From contig NC_134279.1 in assembly GCF_949628215.1 (NCBI RefSeq), forward strand, positions 83,943,517 through 84,007,516: a DNA stretch of 64,000 bases. The letters are read 5' to 3'. Position numbers and translations under genes: made by a program. Source of the DNA: Phalacrocorax aristotelis (taxonomy: Eukaryota; Chordata; Aves; Suliformes; Phalacrocoracidae). Of this stretch, positions 27,166-37,329 are shown piece by piece. The first letter of the stretch is position 1. Every line of letters begins with the position of its first letter. A model generated the notes under the pieces. It searched no databases, was not told the origin of the DNA, and worked only from the letters and a program-made list of their open reading frames with translations.

Positions 27166-27774
27166 GTCGGGGGGTCAGGGGAGCAGGAGTCGGGGTGCCT
27201 GGTGCCATGCAGGCAGGGAGCGGGGAGGCAGAGGAGGGGGGAGGGGGGTAACGACAGCAAAAAGCTCTGTCAGATACATAAAAAGCTCGAAACGAGAAGG
27301 GAAAAAGCCGATTGCACGTGCTCCCGGGGTGCTCTCACGCATTAGCTGTGCTTGGGTGCCCCGGCAGCGCGGGCGGGAAGGCAGCTCCCAGCGGGGCGCC
27401 GAGGTGAACTTGCAGCCATTTTGTTGTTGGGTTGAATTGGGGAAAAAAAGGGGAACCCCCCCTGCAAAATTAGCCCCCACACAGCCCAGCCCCACCGACA
27501 GCGCGGGGCCGTGCCCACCCACCCACCGCCGCTCCCAAACCCCCTCGCTGGGGCCAGGTGGGATCCCCCGGGGCGCCCCGGGGCGCCCCTGCCCCCTCTG
27601 GTCCTGAGCGCGGAGGCTGAGCGCCGCTGCGGGGGCTGCAGGACGGGGACACGGCGGCTCGGGGGACGCTGGTGCCAGCGGGACGGGGAGTGGGGTGACG
27701 TGGGTGCTCTGCTCAGAGGGCAGCGTGGGGGTCCGCGGGTGGAGGCGGCATGGGAGCTGTGGGGGATGAGGATT

Positions 27775-28090
27775 GCCCTGTTCAGGTGCTCGGGGTGCTC
27801 AGGATGCTCAGGGTGCCCAGGATGCCTGGGGTGTCTGGAGCACTTGGGGCACCTGGGGTGCTCAGGGTGCCCAGGGTTCTTGGGGTGCTCGGGGTGCTCA
27901 GGATGCTCAGGGTGCCCAGGATGCTTGGGGTGTCTGGAGCACTTGGGGCACCTGGGGTGCTCAGGGTGCCCAGGGTTCTTGGGGTGCTCGGGGTGCTCAG
28001 GATGCTCAGGGTGCCCAGGATGCCTGGGGTGTCTGGAGTACCTGGGGTGCTCGGGGTGCCCGGGGTGCCCGGGGTGCTCAGGCGGAGCTT
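27775..28090 (+). repeat. Minisatellite GGTGCTCRGG with 99-bp higher-order unit
   Basis: The basic unit is about 10 bp (GGTGCTCGGG / GGTGCCCAGG). Marker AGGATGCTCA recurs at 27801, 27900 and 27999, giving an exact 99-bp higher-order period in three copies. The same repeat family occurs in reverse orientation in an ATP6V1B1 intron. Confidence 0.85.
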
Positions 28091-28539
28091 CCCGCAGGAG
28101 CAGGCAGCCCAGCATGTGAGCAGCACCCCCTAAAGGGGAGAAAAAGGGGTTTTGCAGGGAAAAGAGGACAGCTCACGGCAGGGGGACCCAGACACAGCAA
28201 CAGCCCAGGAAAGCTGGGCACCGCTGGCTCTGCCGACCAGTGCTCCCAGTTTGACCCCCCTAAATCCAGGTCGTCATCTCTCCAAGGAGCTTCTCGGCAG
28301 CTTTCGGTGACTATTTTTTATCACATGTTTCCAGAAGCGATGTGAAAACCTGCCCTTTCCGGCAAATCCCAGGTGCTGGGCACTACTTTGAGAACAACAC
28401 TACAACAGACCCACTTGGCATTTTGGCCGCTCTGGGGGGTCCCTGCTCGGTGCGGGAGCAGGTGCCTCGTGCCCCAACGGTACACCCCTAAACAGACCAG
28501 CCCCCCAGGGCAGCTGGGCCTGTCGTGCCTGCTGCTGCG

Positions 28540-31500
28540 GGCAGGGGCAGGGGCAGGAGCAGGAGCAGGGGCAGGAGCAGGGGCAGGGGCAGGGGCAGGG
28601 GCAGGAGCAGGAGCAGGGGCAGGGGCAGGGGCAGGGGCAGGGGCAGGGGCAGGAGCAGGGGCAGGGGCAGGGGTAGGGGCAGGGGCAGGAGCAGGGGCAG
28701 GGGCAGGGCAGGGACAGGGGCAGGGGCAGGGGCAGGGGCAGGAGCAGGGGCAGGGGCAGGGGCAGGGGCAGGAGCAGGGGCAGGGGCAGGAGGAGGGGCA
28801 GGGGCAGGGGCAGGAGCAGGGGCAGGGGCAGGAGGAGGGGCAGGGGCAGGGGCAGGAGCAGGGGCAGGGGCAGGAGGAGGGGCAGGGGCAGGAGCAGGAG
28901 CAGGGGCAGGGGCAGGGGCAGGGGCAGGGGCAGGAGCAGGAGGAGGGGCAGGGGCAGGGGCAGGAGCAGGGGCAGGGGCAGAAGCAGGGTCAGGGGCAGG
29001 AGCAGGGACAGGGGCAGGGGCAGGGGCAGGGGCAGGGGCAGGAGCAGGGGCAGGGGCAGGAGCAGGGGCAGGAGCAGGGGCAGGGCCAGGGGCAGGGGCA
29101 GGGGCAGGGGCAGGGGCAGGGGCAGGAGCAGGAGCAGGGGAAGAAGCAGGGGCAGGGGCAGGGGCAGGGGCAGGGGCAGGAGCAGGGGCAGGGGCAGGGG
29201 CAGGGGCAGGAGCAGGGGCAGAAGCAGGGGCAGGGGCAGGGGCAGGAGCAGGAGCAGGGGCAGGAGCAGGGGTAGGGGCAGGGGCAGGGGCAGGGGCACG
29301 GGCAGGGGCAGGGGCAGGAGCAGGGGCAGGAGCAGGGGCAGGGGCAGGGGCAGGAGCAGGGGCAGGAGCAGGGGCAGGGGCACGGGCAGGGGCAGGAGCA
29401 GGGGCAGGGGCAGGGGCAGGGGCAGGGGCAGGAGCAGGGGCAGGGGCAGGAGCAGGAGCAGGGGCAGGGGCAGGAGCAGGGGCAGGGGTAGGGGCAGGGC
29501 CAGGGGCAGGAGCAGGGGCAGGAGCAGGGCCAGGAGCAGGGCCAGGGGCAGGAGCAGGAGCAGGGGCAGGGGCAGGGACAGGGGCAGGGGCAGGAGCAGG
29601 GGCAGGGGCAGGAGCAGGGGCAGGAGGAGGGGCAGGGGCAGGGGCAGGGGCAGGGGCAGGAGCAGGGGCAGGGGCAGGGGCAGGGACAAGGGCAGGGGCA
29701 GGAGCAGGGGCAGGGGCAGGGGCAGGAGCAGGGGCAGGAGCAGGAGCAGGGGCAGGGGCAGGAGCAGGGGCAGGAGCAGGGGCAGGGGCAGGGGCAGGGG
29801 CAGGGCCAGGGGCAGGGGCAGGGGCAGGAGCAGGGGCAGGGGCAGGGGTAGGGGCAGGAGCAGGGGCAGGGGCAGGGGTAGGGGCAGGAGCAGGGGCAGG
29901 AGCAGGGGCAGGGGCAGGAGCAGGGGCAGGAGCAGGGGCAGGGCCAGGGGCAGGGGCAGGGGCAGGGGCAGGGCCAGGGGCAGGGGCAGGGGCAGGAGCA
30001 GGGGCAGGGGCAGGGGTAGGGGCAGGGGCAGGGGCAGGGGCAGGGGTAGGGGCAGGGGCAGGGGCAGGGGCAGGGGCAGGAGCAGGGGCAGGGGCAGGGG
30101 CAGGGGTAGGGGCAGGGGCAGGGGCAGGAGCAGGGGCAGGAGCAGGGGCAGGGGCAGGGGCAGGGGTAGGGGCAGGGGCAGGGGCAGGAGCAGGGGCAGG
30201 GGCAGGAGCAGGGGCAGGAGCAGGGGCAGGGCCAGGGGCAGGGGCAGGGGCAGGGGCAGGGCCAGGGGCAGGGGCAGGGGCAGGAGCAGGGGCAGGGGCA
30301 GGGGTAGGGGCAGGAGCAGGGGCAGGGGCAGGGGTAGGGGCAGGGGCAGGGGCAGGAGCAGGGGCAGGAGCAGGGGCAGGGGCAGGGGTAGGGGCAGGGG
30401 CAGGGGCAGGAGCAGGGGCAGGAGCAGGGGCAGGGCCAGGGGCAGGGGCAGGGGCAGGGGCAGGGCCAGGGGCAGGGGCAGGGGCAGGAGCAGGGGCAGG
30501 GGCAGGGGTAGGGGCAGGAGCAGGGGCAGGGGCAGGGGTAGGGGCAGGGGCAGGGGCAGGGCAGGGGCACGAGCAGGGGTAGGGGCAGGGGCAGGGGCAG
30601 GGGCAGGGGTAGGGGCAGGGGCAGGAGCAGGGGCAGGAGCAGGGGCAGGGGCAGGGGCAGGGGCAGGAGCAGGGGCAGGAGCAGGAGCAGGGGCAGGGGC
30701 AGGGGCAGGGGCAGGTGCAGGGGCAGGGGCAGGAGGAGGGGCACGGGCAGGAGCAGGGGCAGGGGTAGGGGCAGGGACAGGGGCAGGGGCAGGAGCAGGG
30801 GCAGGAGCAGGGACAGGGGCAGGGGCAGGAGCAGGAGCAGGGGCAGGGGCAGGGGCAGGGGCAGGAGCAGGAGCAGGGGCAGGGGCAGGGGCAGGGGCAG
30901 GGGCAGGGGCAGGAGCAGGAGCAGGGACAGGGGCAGGGGCAGGAGCAGGGGCAGGGGCAGGGGCAGAGGCAGGGGCAGGGGCAGGAGCAGGGGCAGGGGT
31001 AGGGGCAGGGACAGGGGCAGGGACAGGGGCAGGGGCAGGGAGAGGGGCAGGAGCAGGGACAGGGGCAGGGGCAGGAGCAGGGGCAGGGGCAGGGGCAGGA
31101 GCAGGGGCAGGGGTAGGGGCAGGGGCAGGGGCAGGAGCAGGGGTAGCGGCAGGAGCAGGGGCAGGGGCAGGGGCAGGGGCAGGAGCAGGGGCAGGGGCAG
31201 GAGCAGGGGCAGGGGCAGGGGCAGGAGCAGGAGCAGGGGCAGGGGCAGGAGCAGGGGCAGGAGCAGGGGCAGGGGCAGGGGCAGGAGCAGGGGCAGAGGC
31301 AGGAGCAGGAGCAGGGGCAGGGGCAGGGGCAGGGGCAGGGGCAGAAGCAGGGGCAGGGGCAGGGGCAGGAGCAGGGGCAGGGGCAGGGGTAGGGGCAGGA
31401 GCAGGGGCAGGAGCAGGGGCAGGGCCAGGGGCAGGGGCAGGGGCAGGAGCAGGGGCAGGGGCAGGAGCAGGGGCAGGAGCAGGGGCAGGGGCAGGAGCAG

Positions 31501-34500
31501 GGGCAGGAGCAGGGGCAGGGCCAGGGGCAGGGGCAGGAGCAGGAGCAGGGGCAGGGGCAGGGGCAGGGGCAGGAGCAGGGGCAGGAGCAGGGGCAGGGCC
31601 AGGGGCAGGGGCAGGGGTAGGGGCAGGGGCAGGGGCAGGAGCAGGGGCAGGAGCAGGAGCAGGGGCAGGAGCAGGGGCAGGGGCAGGGGCAGGGGCAGGG
31701 GCAGGAGCAGGAGCAGGGGCAGGGGCAGGGGCAGGGGCAGGGGCAGGGACAGGGGCAGGGGCAGGAGCAGGGACAGGGGCAGGGGCAGGAGCAGGGGCAG
31801 GAGCAGGGGCAGGGGCAGGGGCAGGAGCAGGGGCAGGGGCAGGGGCAGGGGCAGGAGCAGGAGCAGGGACAGGGGCAGGGGCAGGAGCAGGGGCAGGAGC
31901 AGGGGCAGGGGCAGGGGCAGGAGCAGGGGCAGGGGCAGGAGCAGGGGCAGGAGCAGGGGCAGAGGCAGGAGCAGGAGCAGGGGCAGGGGCAGGGGCAGGG
32001 GCAGGGGCAGGAGCAGGGGCAGGGCAGGGGCAGGAGCAGGGGCAGAGGCAGGAGCAGGAGCAGGGGCAGGGCCAGGGGCAGGGCCAGGGGCAGGAGCAGG
32101 GGCAGGGGCAGGGGCAGGAGCAGGGGCAGGGGCAGGGGCAGGGGCAGGAGCAGGAGCAGGGGCAGGAGCAGGGGCAGGGGCAGGGGCAGGAGCAGGAGCA
32201 GGGGCAGGGGCAGGGGCAGGGCCAGGGGCAGGGGCAGGGGCAGGGGCAGGGGAAGGAGAAGGGGCAGGAGCAGGGGCAGGAGCAGGGGTAGGAGCAGAGG
32301 CAGGAGCAGGGGCAGGGGCAGGGGCACGGGCAGGGGTAGGGGCAGGAGCAGGGGCAGGAGCAGGAGCAGGGGCAGGAGCAGGGGCAGGGGCAGGGGCACG
32401 GGCAGGGGTAGGGGCAGGAGCAGGGGCAGGAGCAGGAGCAGGGGCAGGAGCAGGAGCAGGGGCAGGGGCAGGGGCAGGAGCAGGGGCAGGAGCAGGGGTA
32501 GGGGCAGGAGCAGGGGTAGGGGCAGGAGCAGGGGCAGGAGCAGGGGCAGGGTCAGGGCCAGGGGCAGGGGCAGGAGCAGGGGCAGGAGCAGGGGCAGGAG
32601 CAGGGGTAGGGGCAGGAGCAGGGGCAGGAGCAGGGGCAGGGGCAGGAGCAGGGGCAGGGGCAGGGCCAGGGGCAGGGGCAGGGGCAGGGGCAGGGGCAGG
32701 GGCAGGGACAGCGGCAGGGGCAGGAGCAGGGGCAGGAGCAGGAGCAGGGGCAGGAGCAGGGGCAGGGGCAGGTGCAGGGGCAGGGGTAGGGGCAGGGACA
32801 GCGGCAGGGGCAGGAGCAGGGGCAGGAGCAGGAGCAGGGGCAGGAGCAGGGGCAGGAGCAGGGGTAGGAGCAGAGGCAGGAGCAGGGGCAGGGGCAGGGG
32901 CACGGGCAGGGGTAGGGGCAGGAGCAGGGGCAGGAGCAGGAGCAGGGGCAGGAGCAGGGGCAGGGGCAGGGGCACGGGCAGGGGTAGGGGCAGGAGCAGG
33001 GGCAGGAGCAGGAGCAGGGGCAGGAGCAGGAGCAGGGGCAGGGGCAGGGGCAGGAGCAGGGGCAGGAGCAGGGGTAGGGGCAGGAGCAGGGGTAGGGGCA
33101 GGAGCAGGGGCAGGAGCAGGGGCAGGGTCAGGGCCAGGGGCAGGGGCAGGAGCAGGGGCAGGAGCAGGGGTAGGGGCAGGAGCAGGGGCAGGAGCAGGGG
33201 CAGGGGCAGGAGCAGGGGCAGGGGCAGGGCCAGGGGCAGGGGCAGGGGCAGGGGCAGGGACAGCGGCAGGGGCAGGAGCAGGGGCAGGAGCAGGAGCAGG
33301 GGCAGGAGCAGGGGCAGGGGCAGGTGCAGGGGCAGGGGTAGGGGCAGGGGCAGGGGCAGGGGCAGGAGCAGGAGCAGGGGCAGGGGCAGGGGCAGGGGCA
33401 GGGGCAGGGGCAGGAGCAGGAGCAGGGGCAGGAGCAGGAGCAGGGGTAGGGGCAGGAGCAGGGGCAGGAGCAGGGGCAGGGGCAGGAGCAGGGGCAGGAG
33501 CAGGGGCAGGAGCAGGGGCAGGGGCAGGAGCAGGGGCAGGGGCAGGGGTAGGGGCAGGGGCAGGGGCAGGGGCAGGGACAGGGGCAGGGGCAGGAGCAGG
33601 GGCAGGAGCAGGAGCAGGGGCAGGAGCAGGGGCAGGAGCAGGAGCAGGGGTAGGGGCAGGAGCAGGGGCAGGGGCAGGGGTAGGGGCAGGAGCAGGGGCA
33701 GGAGCAGGGGCAGGAGCAGGAGCAGGGGTAGGGGCAGGGGCAGGGGCAGGAGCAGGAGGAGGGGCAGGGGCAGGAGCAGGGGCAGGGGTAGGGGCAGGGG
33801 CAGGGGTAGGGGCAGGGGCACGGGAAGGGGCAGGGGCAGGGGCAGGGGCAGGGGAAGGAGAAGGGGCAGGAGCAGGGGCAGGAGCAGGGGTAGGAGCAGG
33901 GGCAGGAGCAGGGGCAGGAGCAGGAGCAGGGGCAGGGGCAGGGGCAGGGGCAGGAGCAGGAGCAGGGACAGGGGCAGGGGCAGGGGCACGGGCAGGGGTA
34001 GGGGCAGGAGCAGGGGCAGGAGCAGGAGCAGGGGCAGGAGCAGGAGCAGGGGCAGGGGCAGGAGCAGGGGCAGGGGCAGGGGCAGGGGCAGGGGCAGGAG
34101 CAGGAGCAGGGACAGGGGCAGGGGCAGGGGCACGGGCAGGGGCAGGGGCAGGAGCAGGAGCAGGAGCAGGGGCAGGAGCAGGAGCAGGGGTAGGGGCAGG
34201 GGCAGGGGCAGGAGCAGGAGCAGGGGCAGGAGCAGGAGCAGGGGCAGGGGCAGGAGCAGGGGCAGGAGCAGGGGCAGGGGCAGGGGCAGGGGCAGGGGCA
34301 GGAGCAGGGGCAGGGGCAGGGGTAGGGGCAGGGGCAGGGGCAGGGGCAGGGACAGGGGCAGGGGCAGGAGCAGGGGCAGGAGCAGGAGCAGGGGCAGGAG
34401 CAGGGGCAGGGGCAGGTGCAGGGGCAGGGGTAGGGGCAGGGGCAGGGGCAGGGGCAGGAGCAGGAGCAGGGGCAGGGGCAGGGGCAGGAGCAGGGGCAGG

Positions 34501-35045
34501 AGCAGGGGCAGGAGCAGGAGCAGGGGTAGGGGCAGGGGCAGGGGCAGGAGCAGGAGGAGGGGCAGGGGCAGGAGCAGGGGCAGGGGTAGGGGCAGGGGCA
34601 CGGGAAGGGGCAGGGGCAGGGGCAGGGGCAGGGGTAGGGGCAGGGGCAGGAGCAGGAGCAGGGGCAGGGGCAGGAGCAGGGGCAGGAGCAGGGGCAGGGG
34701 CAGGGGTAGGAGCAGGGGCAGGGGCAGGGGCAGGAGCAGGAGCAGGAGGAGGGGCAGGGGCAGGAGCAGGGGCAGGAGCAGGGGTAGGAGCAGGGGCAGG
34801 GGCAGGGGCAGGGGCAGGGGCAGGGGCAGGAGCAGGGGCACGGGAAGGGGCAGGAGCAGGAGCAGGAGGAGGGGCAGGGGCAGGAGCAGGGGCAGGAGCA
34901 GGGGCAGGGGCAGGGGCAGGGGTAGGAGCAGGGGCAGGGGCAGGGGCAGGGGCAGGGGCAATAGCAGGGGTAGGAGCAGGGACAGGGGCAGGAGCAGGGG
35001 CAGGGACAGGGGCAGGAGCAGGGGCAGGAGCAGGAGCAGGAGCAG
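28540..35045. repeat. Giant hexanucleotide array (GGGGCA/GGAGCA)n, about 6.5 kb
   Basis: Roughly 1,080 hexamers with G-rich strand on +. The main units are GGGGCA and GGAGCA, with rarer GGGGTA, GGGACA, GGGCCA, GGCACG and GGAGGA forms. Longer blocks are duplicated inside it: GGAAGGAGAA occurs at 32251 and 33853 (1602 bp apart), and GACAGCGG at 32707, 32797 and 33259; all offsets are multiples of six. Only three 5-bp units break the phase (near 28708, 30561 and 32023). The array tails into degenerate GCAGGAGCAG sequence up to about 35150. It is strongly predicted to form G-quadruplexes. The assembled length may be wrong. Confidence 0.97.
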
Positions 35046-35267
35046 CACAGGCAAGAGCAGGAACAGGGTGGGCAGGAGCAGTGCAGGTAGAAGCAGTGCA
35101 GTCAGGAAGGGCGCTGGCAGGAGCAGAGCAGCAGCGTCAGCAGGAAGAAGTGGCTTGTCGAGGGATGCTCCAGGGGAGCGCAGGGACCCTCTGCACCCAG
35201 TGGGGCAAGGCTGGGAGACACGGAGCAGAAGGGGCATTCCGAGGGTCACAGCAGCATCCAACCACAC

Positions 35268-35325
35268 AGCACCCACACCTGCACCCACACGCGCACCCAC
35301 ACCTGCACCCACAGGTGCACCCTCT
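35268..35325. repeat. Short minisatellite (CACCCACACCTG)n
   Basis: About five copies of a 12-bp unit (CACCCACACCTG / CACCCACACGCG). Confidence 0.7.
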
Positions 35326-36465
35326 CCCGGTGCCGAGCACCGGCCCTGCTGCCCCTTCCCCCCCACTCAGCTCCTGGCTGCCCAGAGCGGCCCCGGGGCC
35401 GGGGCTGGGGGGGCTGGTCTGGAGCCCCCACATGAGGGTCAGGGCTCGGTCACTGAGTCCCCAGGGTCAGCGCCAGGCCTGGCAGCCGCTGCCAGACGTA
35501 CCAGGGTGCATTAGCATCGGGCTGCCACTGCCGCAGCAGCGCGGGGACCGTGGGCCTGGCCTCTGCACCCCCACCCCCCAACCCTTGCACCCCCCCCATG
35601 CAGAAGTACACACCCCACTGCACCCCCCCGCACTTACACCCCCCGCACACGCAACCCCCCACGCACTCCCCAGAGCCTCAGCAAGGTTTGGGGGAGCGAG
35701 GTGTGGTGGGGCGGCAGCCGCTGAAGTTGGGGGAGCCCCATGGGTGCTGCAGCCCCACGCCCACCCACCCCTCAGGGAGCAACATCCTCGCCCCCCAGCT
35801 CCGGGTGCTGGGAGCTGACGGTGGGCGGGAAAACGCTGCTGCGCCCCGAGCACTTTCGGGGTGAAGCCAGCAAAGCCCAGCAGGCTGCTTTGCTCCCTGT
35901 CACGCTGCAGGGCACCCCGAGCTTGGGGGGACAGGGATGGTCATGCACCCCAAAGTGCACCCTGAGCTCCCCGGGGGGACACAGTGGCAGCAGCGACAAA
36001 GCATCTGTGGGAGCCCCAGGGGAGCGGCTCGAAGCGAGGCCGGACCCTGCCAGCACCAGGACCCTGCACCCCGCTCAGCCCTGCCCCGAACTGGGGGTGC
36101 TGCCCGGCCACCCTCGGGTGGGTGCTCCCAGGGGCTGCCCCGCTGCGGGGGCGCAGCGCGGGGCGACCCTACAATAACAGCTCGGGGGGTGCAACCCTCG
36201 TCTCTCGAACCCTGTGACAACACCGGGGTAAATAAGCCGTTTCTCTTGCAACCCTACAATAACAGCGTGCTGCTGGCACAAGCGGAGGCCGTTTGCTTCC
36301 TCGCCCGCTCTGCCCGCGCTGCCCCCCTGCCGCGGGGGTCTCCCTGCTTCTGCCCAGCGGAGCGGGTGGGGGCTGAGCTGCACCCCACTGTCCTGTGGGT
36401 GCTCTGGGCACCGAGAGGGCTACGGGGGCCGGGGGAGATGGGAGATGGGGGGAGAGGGGCAGTGC
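35326..36465. other. Gene-free intergenic DNA right of the hexamer array
   Basis: No recognisable exon. A 15-bp element, ACCCTACAATAACAG, occurs twice, at 36166-36180 and about 36251-36265. Confidence 0.5.
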
Positions 36466-36469
36466 CTGC

Positions 36470-36850
36470 AAGGCTGGGGGGAGATGGGGGTGCGGGGGGG
36501 GGGGGATGCAGAAGGGTGCTGGGGGGGCAGGAGGAGTACAGGGGGTTGTAGGGGGGTGGGGGGCGGGGGGTGCAGGGGATGGGGGGATGAAGGAGCATGA
36601 AGGGCGGTGCAGGGGGGGGTGCAGGGGGATACAGGGGGGATGCATGGCTTGCAGGAGAGTGCAGGGGGGATGCAGGAGGGTGCAAGGAGTTGTAGGAGGG
36701 TGGAAGCAGTTGTAGGAGGGTGCAGGAGGGTGCAGGGGTTTGCAGGAGAGTGCAGGGGGGTGCAGCAGGGTGCGGGGGGTGCAGCAGGGTGCAGGGAGTG
36801 CAGGGAGGTGCAGAGGGGCTGCAGGGGCTGCAGGAGGGTGCCAGGGGTGT
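36470..36850. repeat. Degenerate minisatellite (GGGTGCAGGG)n
   Basis: G-rich repeats of GGGGGTGCAGG and GGAGGGTGCAGG with a variable 8-12 bp period, including GTTGTAGGAGGGTGGAAGCA variants. Confidence 0.65.
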
Positions 36851-37099
36851 GCTAAGCTTGCCCCAAAGCTGCAGACCCCAGGAGGTGAGTGCAAACCGGG
36901 CGATGCCGGGCACAGGGAGGCGAAGTGTGGGTGCAAAGAGCTCTTCTGAGCCCCCTCCCCGTGCCCCGGCCAGCCCCGGTGGGGAGTGGGTGCCGGTGGG
37001 GTGCGGGTGCTGGTGCAGGGGGCATGCAGAGAAAGGGGTGCAGGCGTGATGGGTCCTGCCCGGGAGCTCGTCCCGTCCCCTCTCGAGACTGGGACCTCA

Positions 37100-37195
37100 T
37101 GCTGGCCCAGTGCAGCCCAGTGACACCCAGTGCGGCCCAGTGACACCCAGTGCAGCCCGGTACCAACCCAGTACAGCCCAGTGCATCCCGGTGTA
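37100..37195. repeat. Minisatellite (CCCAGTGCAG)n / (CCCAGTGACA)n
   Basis: About nine copies of a 10-bp unit, alternating CCCAGTGCAG, CCCAGTGACA and later CCCAGTACAG. Confidence 0.8.
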
Positions 37196-37329
37196 GCTGC
37201 AGGGGAGGGAAGAGGCTGAGGGACCCCCGGGGTGTCCCCAAGCTTTGGGGTGGGGAGAGGTCAGCCCCAGACATGCCATGGGTCAGGTTTTGGCCCGGCA
37301 GGAGGGTGCTGGGGTGGGGCGCCCTGCAA

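Noticed and set aside
27775-28090. CRISPR-like direct repeats
   Set aside because: Units are contiguous tandem repeats without unique spacers, in vertebrate DNA; a minisatellite.
28540-35045. Telomeric or subtelomeric repeat
   Set aside because: The unit GGGGCA is not TTAGGG, and ordinary genes flank it on both sides.
28488-35366. 2,292-codon open frame on the minus strand and 685-codon frame on the plus strand
   Set aside because: Both are by-products of a stop-free hexamer repeat; composition is pure dipeptide, with no splice or promoter support. Listed as a repeat.
36186-36220. tRNA-like T-arm (GGTTCGAGAG on the minus strand)
   Set aside because: No matching acceptor stem, anticodon arm or D arm can be drawn.
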